From Toxorhynchites rutilus septentrionalis (lineage: Eukaryota > Arthropoda > Insecta > Diptera > Culicidae), in contig NC_073744.1 of the NCBI RefSeq assembly GCF_029784135.1, positions 101,429,303 to 101,493,302 of the forward strand: DNA of 64,000 nt, given 5' to 3'. The notes under the pieces are model-generated. The model saw nothing but the letters and a program-made list of their open reading frames with translations, was not told the DNA's origin and ran no database searches. Shown one piece after another: positions 55,396 through 64,000 of this stretch (within the stretch, counting starts at the first letter, position 1; each line of letters begins with the position of its first letter). Made by a program: the position numbers and the translations under genes.

Positions 55396-55685
55396 TCAAA
55401 TTTCGCGCATGCTTCCTCTGCTCTCGTTTCCGGTAAATCATGTATATAGTGTAATAATTGTATAACATATGCTGGAAGAGAAGTACTTTAGTAATGGGAG
55501 GCATATTTGGTCACCTGGTAGTAGAAATAAGAAATAATTATATCAAACACGCTGAAAGAAAATAATATGAGAAATGATGTCTAGCCCAGGAAGCTGAAAG
55601 TGAATTATATGGTAATTAAAAGATGTTAATTGACTTGTGTGCCATCCACGCAAAATTTGAATTCGTATGTCGGAAAAGAGCCTTT
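55396..55685. other. Unidentified AT-rich sequence
   Basis: No conserved reading frame or repeat recognised. Confidence 0.4.
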
Positions 55686-55925
55686 TTTGACGTAGGACTA
55701 CGTCTAACCGGAAGATATAGGGGGTGAAATGGAAATCTAGGCACTGAACAAGTAGGACAAAATGCAAGATTTGGAACGCTTACAACTCGAGCATTTCTCA
55801 ATAGATCGCAAAGGTTTTTTCATCAATTGATAGGAAATATATCTACACATCTATCATAACGAATAACATTTCATTTTTCTTGAGATAAATAATTGAATAA
55901 TTGTGAAATATCAAGCATTGTCCAA
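55686..55925 (+). repeat. Solo inverted-repeat arm
   Basis: Starts TTGACGTAGGACTACGTC and runs through TATCAATTGATAGG to CCAAATGCACTATG; matches the left arm of the 12430-12965 inverted repeat in reverse. Confidence 0.65.
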
Positions 55926-56113
55926 ATGCACTATGTGCCCATTTTTGATTGGTCCATTTTGTGCTCCTCAAATCGTACCGACCAAAACGGGCAACCAAAG
56001 CAGCAGCGAAATACAATGAAGCACGATTGGAAAGGAAAAAGAAAAAAATGAACGAAACATTGGTCGCAGTCTCACACATGCGTAATTCTCGAGCCAGCCA
56101 GTCAGCTTAAAAA
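55925..56113 (+). promoter_or_regulatory. H2A promoter fragment, upstream half
   Basis: Matches the 12240-12430 region in sense orientation, with TTGATTGGTCC and CACGATTGG boxes. It stops at CAGCTTAAAAA, inside the TATA-like box, where it is fused to module N. Confidence 0.6.
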
Positions 56114-56270
56114 CAGGAAGTGGGTTATATCTATGGTATAACCGCAAGGGTGACGTAGGACTATCGTTGATTTAGAGATCATTTGTATGAAGTTGAATCT
56201 GAATTCATTCTGAATGAATGAATATTTGGAAAACTTCGAAAACGAGAGCGTTACGTTGGAGGCACAAGGT
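56114..56270 (+). repeat. Module N, copy 5
   Basis: Begins CAGGAAGTGGGTTATATC after AAAAA (56109-56113); leads into the higher-order R array. Confidence 0.7.
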
Positions 56271-58889
56271 TTTATGCATCCAATATTGGATACGGAAATA
56301 TCCTACTGATGGGGAAGAATAATCTTCAGAAGCTATCTTGTTGATTGCGATTGATTGAAAAACCACAAAACCAAATGTATTTGGTCACAGTGTTACATGG
56401 ATAGAAAACATTCAATTAAACTCTTTCACATGAATATATTTTGAAAATTCCCAGAGGAACTGGCAGATTATTTTCAGTAACGATTAGTTATTTCCACATT
56501 TTCCTCGATACTGGAAGCCCACCAGTGGTTAATGCCAACTCGATAACCACCTGTTAATAGCACTTGATTGAAACATATTTGGTCACAGTGTTACATGGAT
56601 AGAAAACATTCAATTAAACTCTTTCACATGAATATATTTTGAAAATTCCCAAAGGAACTGGCAGATTATTTTCAGTAATGATTAGTTATTTCCACATTTT
56701 CCTCGATACTGGAAGCCCACCAGTGGTTAATGCCAACTCGATAACCACCTGTTAATAGCACTTGATTGAAACATATTTGGTCACAGTGTTACATGGATAG
56801 AAAACATTCAATTAAACTCTTTCACATGAATATATTTTGAAAATTCCCAAAGGAACTGGCAGATTATTTTCCAGCAATGATTAGATCTTTCCGGAACTTT
56901 CTCGATGCTGAATGGCATCCTAACGAAAAAAGTTCTGCGCGTGTATGTGTCGATCCTTCGCCGTCCACCTCCTCCAGCACGTTAGGCAACGATGTTGTCT
57001 TGTCGATGTCCTCACGAAAAATGAATGTGTCTCACCACCAGAATATCGCTTAAGTATGCTTTTTGTGTGTGATTGAATCGAGAGAAGGTGTGGTTTACGA
57101 TGGCAATTTGGAAGGCAAACTAGAGGGGAATGAACTCTCTGAGCTCGGAACTTTCGGCGACTGAGCAATAATCGATTGCGGGCGCATACAATATTGGATA
57201 CGGAAATATCCTACTGATGGGGAAGAATAATCTTCTGAAGCTATCCTGTTAATTGCGATTGATTGAAAAACCCACAAAACCAAATGTATTTGGTCACAGT
57301 GTTACATGGATAGAAAACATTCAATTAAACTCTTTCACATGAATATATTTTGAAAATTCCCAGAGGAACTGGCAGATTATTTTCAGTAACGATTAGTTAT
57401 TTCCACATTTTCCTCGATACTGGAAGCCCACCAGTGGTTAATGCCAACTCGATAACCACCTGTTAATAGCACTTGATTGAAACATATTTGGTCACAGTGT
57501 TACATGGATAGAAAACATTCAATTAAACTCTTTCACATGAATATATTTTGAAAATTCCCAAAGGAACTGGCAGATTATTTTCCAGCATTGATTAGATCTT
57601 TCCGGAACTTTCTCGATGCTGAATGGCATCCTAACGGAAAGAGTTCTGCGCGTGTATGTGTCGATCCTTCGCCGTCCACCTCCTCCAGCACGTTAGGCAA
57701 CGATGTTGTCTTGTCGATGTCCTCACGAAAAATGAATGTGTCTCACCACCAGAATATCGCTTAAGTATGCTTTTTGTGTGTGATTGAATCGAGAGAAGGT
57801 GTGGTTTACGATGGCAATTTGGAAGGCAAACTAGAGGGGAATGAACTCTCTGAGCTCGGAACTTTCGGCGACTGAGCAATAATCGATTGCGGGCGCATAC
57901 AATATTGGATACGGAAATATCCTACTGATGGGGAAGAATAATCTTCTGAAGCTATCCTGTTAATTGCGATTGATTGAAAAACCACAAAACCAAATGTATT
58001 TGGTCACAGTGTTACATGGATAGAAAACATTCAATTAAACTCTTTCACATGAATATATTTTGAAAATTCCCAGAGGAACTGGCAGATTATTTTCAGTAAC
58101 GATTAGTTATTTCCACATTTTCCTCGATACTGGAAGCCCACCAGTGGTTAATGCCAACTCGATAACCACCTGTTAATAGCACTTGATTGAAACATATTTG
58201 GTCACAGTGTTACATGGATAGAAAACATTCAATTAAACTCTTTCACATGAATATATTTTGAAAATTCCCAAAGGAACTGGCAGATTATTTTCCAGCATTG
58301 ATTAGATCTTTCCGGAACTTTCTCGATGCTGAATGGCATCCTAACGGAAAGAGTTCTGCGCGTGTATGTGTCGATCCTTCGCCGTCCACCTCCTCCAGCA
58401 CGTTAGGCAACGATGTTGTCTTGTCGATGTCCTCACGAAAAATGAATGTGTCTCACCACCAGAATATCGCTTAAGTATGCTTTTTGTGTGTGATTGAATC
58501 GAGAGAAGGTGTGGTTTACGATGGCAATTTGGAAGGCAAACTAGAGGGGAATGAACTCTCTGAGCTCGGAACTTTCGGCGACTGAGTAATAATCGATTGC
58601 GGGCGCATACAATATTGGATACGGAAATATCCTACTGATGGGGAAGAATAATCTTCTGAAGCTATCCTGTTAATTGCGATTGATTGAAAAACCACAAAAC
58701 CAAATGTATTTGGTCACAGTGTTACATGGATAGAAAACATTCAATTAAACTCTTTCACATGAATATATTTTGAAAATTCCCAGAGGAACTGGCAGATTAT
58801 TTTCAGTAACAATTAGATATTTCCACATTTTCCTCGATACTGGAAGCCCACCAGTGGTTAATGCCAACTCGATAACCACCTGTTAATAG
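56271..58889 (-). repeat. Higher-order tandem array of repeat R (908/711/710 bp)
   Basis: The box CAATATTGGATACGG occurs at 56281, 57189, 57900 and 58610: spacings 908, 711 and 710. The first unit is longer by 197-198 bp because it holds three 198-bp monomers (TTGGTCACAGTG at 56381, 56579, 56777), whereas the later units hold two. Units are nearly identical, so homogenised or recently amplified. Confidence 0.88.
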
Positions 58890-59370
58890 CCGCGCGTGTA
58901 TGTGTGTGTAGCGATGTCTTCCCAGGGAACCGTTTGTGGCATCACTCTCCTCCTGATAGATTCCCTTCTGGCCTAGGGTGCACAAACAGGCTCTTGGTGA
59001 CACCGTTCATCCGCGCTTTCATGATAAATAAAGAGCTTCACCGCAACAGCGACAACATGCTCCAATCGCTGTTCAATTAGAACTGAGTGGATTTCCGAGC
59101 GCCGCTCGCTTATATACCGATTGGTGATTTCAATAGCCTGTTTTGAAAGCAATTTTAAGACTATTGAAACAAGTTTTTGGATCAAAAAGTAACAAGTATA
59201 TAACGCGTAGACATTTTATCTTTCGAATGAAGTGTTTATCATACCATTTCGTTCAGTTGTTTAGGAGCTATTAACGCTCAAAATCTCGGTCTCCGGCGTA
59301 ACGCTTTCGTTTTCGAAACTTTGATTTTACACCCCGGTATAGAAATGAAAGACGTAGTCCTACGTCAAAA
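58890..59370 (-). repeat. Module M1, copy 5
   Basis: Promoter at about 59090-59140 (minus). Ends GACGTAGTCCTACGTC plus AAAA (59367-59370), then TCCCCGCTCCGCTGCC of the H2A core promoter: a third different partner at the same edge. Confidence 0.65.
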
Positions 59371-59400
59371 TCCCCGCTCCGCTGCCGTAACGATCATTCT

Positions 59401-59600
59401 TTGTGTGGACACCGACTGGACAACATCGTTGCTGGACGAGCTGGACGGCGAGGGATCGAGTGCCTTTCTCAAGGCAAGAGGGCGGAGGTGGTAGCGCTGA
59501 AGTAGAGTAGAGTTTTCAAAGGGCCTTTCTCAAGGCTAGAGACGAATGAACTGCAAAAGTTTAAAGTCTCTATAATACAATACCTTCCTTCCTTCCTTCC
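59401..59600 (+). mobile_element. SINE-like element sharing the 3' end of the I-clade elements, copy 1
   Basis: 200 bp between 14-bp target duplications GTAACGATCATTCT (59387-59400) and GTAACGATAATTCT (59601-59614). The 3' part, AGAGACGAATGAACT...AGTTTAAAGTCTCT then ACAATACC and TTCC repeats, matches the terminal structure of copies C and D. The 5' part (GCCTTTCTCAAGGC twice) is different; no clear tRNA-type promoter boxes are visible. Inserted at the initiator of the H2A pseudogene. Confidence 0.7.
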
Positions 59601-59677
59601 GTAACGATAATTCTCATTCAAACCGTACACCACATCGTTTCGCATCACATCACATCATCAAACTAACACAAGCAGCC

Positions 59678-60087
59678 ATGTCTGGACATGGCAAAGAAGG
59701 AAAAGTGAAAGGAAAGGCAAAATCCCGCTCGAACCGTGTTGGACTGCAGTTTCCCGTAGGTGTATTCGCCAATTGCTCCGCAAGGGTAGCTAGGCCGAGC
59801 GCGTTAGTATCAGTGCACCAGTTCACCTAGCAGCCGTTATAGAGTTTCGGCTGCCGAAGTGATCGAGTTGGCTGGCAAAACTGCTCGCGCTTTGGTTCGG
59901 TGGACATCAAGACCTCAACAGGCAGACGCAGAAGAAAAAAAGTTTGTTGTTTATACAAACTGCTTTGGTGGCAAATCCAGAACAAGGCGGCATCGAGGGT
60001 GTTCGAAATGGCTTTTTTTTTCAAAACCACGAGTACTAAGTTTTCTAAATTGGAACCATTCCATAAAACACGGCGCTTATCAGGGCC
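59678..60087 (+). pseudogene. Histone H2A pseudogene, copy 2
   Basis: ATG at 59678 opens [20 protein letters not shown] and GLQFPVG in a shifted continuation. The region around the L1 loop is scrambled, then [26 protein letters not shown] and CAAGGCGGC parallel the LLGGVTIAQGG segment. The stem-loop at 60072-60087 reads GGCGCTTATCAGGGCC, with one loop substitution. Paralogue of 11721-12149; its promoter is split by the SINE-like insertion. Confidence 0.78.
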
Positions 60088-60139
60088 ATTAAACCTTTCA
60101 AAAAAGAGTTTACGAAATACAGTTCAATGCTTTCTAAAA

Positions 60140-60690
60140 CAATATCCACAATAATAATAAAACACAAATTGATTTTTTCATAATCCTGTTTTTCAGGATA
60201 TGATGAGTATGAGAATTTGGCAGTTGTTCTGAGCTTATTGATGGTTGGGGACTTTTCCGATTATTCAATTTTCACCAATTCTTGAATTGTTTCCAGATTG
60301 AAAACTTATTCGACATTTAGCTAATTGGACGGTCATGTAATGCGACATATTTAGTTGGACATTTTTGTAAACATAGAGTGCAGGGTCCAAATTATGACCC
60401 CACATTGAAAGTCGACACTGTACCACTGTCATCGCAAATGCAAAATTCAATTACAGGTTAAAATCGCCTCCAATGCGACACTGAGCGGTGCTTCGGCACG
60501 TCGCATTAAATGTAATTTACTGTACAACATGTCACAAGCTGGATGGGAAGAAATTTTCCAACTGTGAAATATGTGGCGAGTGGTAAACGCAATCGCAAAC
60601 AGGAAGGTTTAGTCGAACAAGATGGGGATATCGAATAATAACAGAACAATAAACTCTTTAGATTAAAGTACAAAACGCGCGGATCCGCTG
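60140..60690 (+). repeat. Unidentified H2A-linked segment, copy 2
   Basis: Reverse complement of 11100-11661 with scattered differences; lies at the same distance from H2A. Confidence 0.55.
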
Positions 60691-60739
60691 AAAAATATAT
60701 CATTCTTTTTCAAAACGTAAATCAGTGTGGTTGTATGGC

Positions 60740-60808
60740 ATCGTTTCACATCACAATATACCTAATAGCGGTTATAGAATTTCGGCCGCCGGAGTGCTCG
60801 AGTTGGGT
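60740..60808 (+). pseudogene. H2A fragment fused to mariner
   Basis: ATCGTTTCACATCACA leader-like sequence, then AGCGGTTATAGAATTTCGG and GCCGGAGTGCTCGAGTTGG, the AAEVLELAG segment of H2A. It stops at GGTTGCAAAC, where mariner coding sequence begins. Confidence 0.55.
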
Positions 60809-61107
60809 TGCAAACTTTTGGCGATGAAGCTCCATCAAAAACCACTGTGTATCGCTGGTATAGTGAATTCAATCGTGGTCGTAGTTCGCTGTCCGACGAG
60901 TTTCGTGAAGGTCGTCCAAAATCGACTGTACTGCCAGAAAACATCGATGCTGTGCACGAAATGATTAAGCAAGATCGTCATGTAACCTATTGTGAGATTG
61001 AGGCATCCCTAAGCATTAGTTCCACCAGCATATATGCGATTTTACATGAACACTTAGTTGTGCGAAAATTATGTTCACGTTGGATCCCACATAATTTGAC
61101 AATCGCT
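60809..61107 (+). pseudogene. mariner transposase N-terminal fragment
   Basis: Reads FGDEAPSKTTVYRWYSEF, then RGRSSLSDEFREGRPKS, ENIDAVHEMI, HVTYCEIEASL and LCSRWIPHNLTIA. This is the second half of the mariner DNA-binding region up to the WVPHxLT box. The start of the gene and all catalytic Asp residues are missing. Open for about 100 codons without damage. Truncated on both sides by repeat junctions, the right one in a 9-A run. Confidence 0.82.
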
Positions 61108-61773
61108 AAAAAAAAACAGGAAGTGGGTTATATCTATGGTATAACCGCAAGGGTGACGTAGGACTATCGTTGATTTAGAGATCATTTGTTTGAAGTTGAA
61201 TCTAAATCCATCCTGAATGAATGAATAAATAAATATTTGGGTGACTTCAAAAACGAAAGTGTTACTTTGAAGACTCAAGGTTTTATGCATCCAATATTGG
61301 ATACAAAAAACCTTGTTCTGAAGAATAATCTTCAGAAGCTTTCCTGTTAACTGCACTTGATTGACAAATCACAAAACCAAATGTATGTGGTCGCAGTATT
61401 ATATGGATAGAAAACATTAAAATAAACTCGCTTGAATGTAATTTTCAATTCCAAGGGGAACTGACAGATTATTTTTCAGCAACGATCATTTCTTTCCAGG
61501 TTTCCTCTCGATAACCAGCAAACGAAAAGAGTTGCGCGCGTGTATGTGTGTGTGTGTGACGGCTGCTTCTATGTCTTCCCGAGGAACCGTATTTCGATGC
61601 TGATACTCTCTTGGTCACCTTCTCTTCTCCTTCTGATCGATCGGCTTTTCTGCGCTCCCTCACAGTTAAAACAAACTGATTGCATTTCAGGTCAGGTCAA
61701 GCCAGGTAATGAATACCTCGATCCCTCGCCGTTCAGCTCGTTCAGTAACGATGTTGTCTTGTCGATGTCCTCA

Positions 61774-61906
61774 GGCGTCGTGCACAAATTACGTAACGCA
61801 AAAATCCGGATTTTCGTAACGCAATTTCCTATCTCTAATAAACAGAAAGTAACGCAACATCTAACCCCTCCCCCCTTATCGCGTTACGTAATTTGTGCAC
61901 GACGCC
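61774..61906. mobile_element. TCA-type fold-back MITE, copy 5 (shortened)
   Basis: 133 bp, same internal deletion as copy 3, supporting U2 and U4 as sister units. Confidence 0.8.
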
Positions 61907-62441
61907 TCACGAAAAATGAATGGGTTTCACCACCAGAATATCATTTCAGTATGCTTTTCGTGCGTGATTGAATCGAGAGAAGGTGTGGTTTACGATGGCA
62001 ATTTGGAAGGCAAACTAGAGGAGAATGAACTCTCTGAGTATGAAAATTTCGGCGACTGAGCAATAATCGATTGAAAGTTATATAATTTTGGCGATACGAA
62101 ACATTTTTCGTTTTTCATGTTATGCATCCATTATTGGATTCGAAAATATCCTACTGATGGGAAAGAATAATCTTCAGAAGCTTTCCAGCTAATTACACTT
62201 GATTGAAAAATTACGAAATCAAATGTATTTGGTCGCTGTGTTCGCCATATAATTAGAAAACATTAAAATAAACTCTTTCGCATGGATGTATTCTTCAATT
62301 CCCAGGGAACTGGCAGATTATTTTTCAGCAACGATTAGATCTTTCCGGAATTTTCTCGATGCTGTATGGCATCCAAACGAAAATTCTCATTTCAGTTTGG
62401 CCTGCAAAAAACTTTTCTGAACTCTAATCCATCAAATTTGG

Positions 62442-62837
62442 AGCCCTGAAAAGGGCCGTTGATTATATGCTAAGCTAATATAGCACCCTCTCCTTGGATT
62501 CGACGGGCCAGCTGAATGTCCTTGGGCATGATGTGACGCGTTTTACGTGGATAGCACACAAATTTGTATCTTCGAATAAGCCTCCTGCAGCGTCATAACC
62601 GCGGAACTTTGGAAGCGCAAGTCGGTTTTGAAGTCCTGAGCAATTCCACGAACCAAAAGCTGCAAAGGTAGCTTGCGGATCAGCAATTCGGCCGACTTCC
62701 GATAGCGATGAATTTCACGCAAAGTTCCCGGTCGATAGCGATGTGGCTTCTTCACCTATCCTGCTACTGGTGCGCTTATCCGAGCTGCTTTCGTGGTGCC
62801 TTACCACCGAATGACTAACGAGCTGTCTGCTTAGTCC
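62442..62837 (-). pseudogene. Histone H3 pseudogene 11 with stem-loop
   Basis: Stem-loop 62442-62457 canonical. Coding relic 62482-62837 includes tail remnants and [10 protein letters not shown] to LQEA. Left half of a palindrome with pseudogene 12. Confidence 0.83.
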
Positions 62838-62879
62838 CGATGAAACGAGTCCTCACGGTGCGAGAGTAGAGTAAGAAAT

Positions 62880-63045
62880 GAACGAAAGCAAGGGAAGTGT
62901 CATTTTATAAAACATAAAAGAATCGAATGTAAACCCCATCCTCTTTATTGTATAAGCTTACTTTATACTCACGAATATAATAAGGGTGGGATTTAGATTC
63001 TATACTTTTATGGTTTATAAAATGACGCTTCCTTTGCTTTCGTTC
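62880..63045. repeat. Palindromic element P, copy 3
   Basis: Same ends as copies 1 and 2; centre of the palindrome 61960-63965. Each arm provides a TATA-like TATAAA directed at the flanking H3 pseudogene. Confidence 0.78.
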
Positions 63046-63097
63046 ATTTCTTACTCTACTCTCGCACCGTGAGGACTCGAGCTCGTTAGTCTTTCGC

Positions 63098-63482
63098 AGA
63101 CAGCTCGTTAGTCATTCGGTGGTAAGGCACACGAAGTCAGCTCGAATAAGCGCACCAGTAGCAGGATAGGTGGAGAAGCCACATCGCTATCGACCGGGAA
63201 CTTTGCGTGAAATTTATCGCTATCAGAAGTCGACCGAATTGCTGAACCGCAGCTACCTTTGCAGCATTTGGATCGTGGAATTGCTCAGGACTTCAAAACC
63301 GACTTGCGCTTCCAAAGTTCCGCGGCTATGACGCTGCAGGAGGCTTATTCGAAGATACCAATTTGTGTGCTATCCATGCAAAACGCGTCACATCATGCCC
63401 AAGGACATCCAGCTGGCCCGTCGAATCCAAGGAGAGGGTGCTATATTAGCTTAGCATATAATCAACGGCCCTTTTCAGGGCT
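63098..63482 (+). pseudogene. Histone H3 pseudogene 12 with stem-loop
   Basis: Coding relic 63098-63442, then stem-loop GGCCCTTTTCAGGGCT at 63467-63482. The tail has stops; KPHRYRPGT is in one frame, [17 protein letters not shown] in another. Mirror image of pseudogene 11. Confidence 0.83.
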
Positions 63483-63529
63483 CCAAATTTGATGGATTAG
63501 AGTTCAGAAAAGTTTTTTGCAGGCCAAAC

Positions 63530-64000
63530 TGAAATGAGAATTTTCGTTTGGATGCCATACAGCATCGAGAAAATTCCGGAAAGATCTAATCGTTGCTGAA
63601 AAATAATCTGCCAGTTCCCTGGGAATTGAAGAATACATCCATGCGAAAGAGTTTATTTTAATGTTTTCTAATTATATGGCGAACACAGCGACCAAATACA
63701 TTTGATTTCGTAATTTTTCAATCAAGTGTAATTAGCTGGAAAGCTTCTGAAGATTATTCTTTCCCATCAGTAGGATATTTTCGAATCCAATAATGGATGC
63801 ATAACATGAAAAACGAAAAATGTTTCGTATCGCCAAAATTATATAACTTTCAATCGATTATTGCTCAGTCGCCGAAATTTTCATACTCAGAGAGTTCATT
63901 CTCCTCTAGTTTGCCTTCCAAATTGCCATCGTAAACCACACCTTCTCTCGATTCAATCACGCACATTAAAAACATTAAAATAAACTCTTTCGCATGAATG
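63530..64000 (+). repeat. Repeat R block (plus), cut by the window end
   Basis: Mirror image of about 61960-62400: CTGCCAGTTCCC, CAAATACATTTG, the CATCAGTAGG box, then GATTCAATCACGCAC, after which the sequence jumps to another R start (AACATTAAAATAAACTC). Confidence 0.7.

Larger units (their letters stand above)
61117..62841 (-). repeat. Macrosatellite unit U4
   Basis: Module N, R, TCA-MITE, H3 pseudogene 11 in the same order as U2 (closest match, including the CTACTGATGG and CATTATTGG variants). Starts after nine A (61108-61116). Confidence 0.75.

Noticed and set aside
59401..59600. tRNA-derived SINE
   Set aside because: No convincing A and B boxes at the usual distance could be found, so the origin of the 5' part is left open.

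Overview
The window is eukaryotic and almost entirely repetitive, with no intact single-copy host gene. It holds non-LTR (I-clade and CR1/Jockey-like) retrotransposons, DD37E and mariner DNA transposons, fold-back MITEs, and decayed metazoan histone genes that keep TATA/initiator promoters and histone-type 3' stem-loops. DD37E (ITmD37E) transposons are known from mosquitoes, so a culicine mosquito (Aedes/Culex-like) is the best inference. The species cannot be fixed from the sequence alone.

Layout. 1-6.9 kb: a histone-like promoter module, blocks of an approximately 198-bp satellite-like repeat (called R here), two 5'-truncated CR1/Jockey-like RT fragments, and a DD37E transposon nested in R with its empty site visible nearby. 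6.9-10.6 kb: a Jockey-like ORF1 relic, a fold-back MITE, a 35-bp minisatellite, a truncated DD37E relic and about 1 kb of AT-rich filler. 10.7-14.6 kb: H4-like and H2A pseudogene relics with stem-loops and an H2A promoter, a large inverted repeat and a 95-bp tandem repeat. 14.7-22.0 kb: I-clade copy A (minus), broken, with a 1189-bp tandem duplication of its 5' half. 22.0-36.6 kb: H3-pseudogene repeat block S1, carrying two full-length insertions. Element B (24129-27377) is an ORF1-only I-derived element with a four-hairpin array where ORF2 should be. Copy C (29759-36143) is intact. 37.3-43.5 kb: I-clade copy D (plus). 43.5-55.3 kb: block S2, paralogous to S1 but without B and C, followed by tandem units of about 2.2 kb and a palindrome of H3 pseudogenes. 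55.3-58.9 kb: SINE-like copy, H2A promoter fragment, and a 710/908-bp higher-order array of R. 58.9-64.0 kb: promoter module, SINE-like insertion in an H2A pseudogene promoter, H2A-mariner chimera, and another H3 unit ending in a near-2-kb palindrome.

How it fits together. Parts of a histone repeat (H3, H2A, probably H4; promoters and 3' processing signals included) have become a dispersed and tandem macrosatellite. Its modules are joined in different orders, and nearly every junction I could compare falls in a run of 4-9 A (or T). I-clade elements have inserted repeatedly into it, three of them at the same 11-bp target. Copy C encodes ORF1 (473 aa) and ORF2 (about 1,248 codons: endonuclease, RT, RNase H, zinc knuckle) in one frame separated by a single TAA. 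Element B and two SINE-like copies share the terminal sequence of the I elements and are plausible non-autonomous partners. All family assignments are from reading motifs; no database search was possible.
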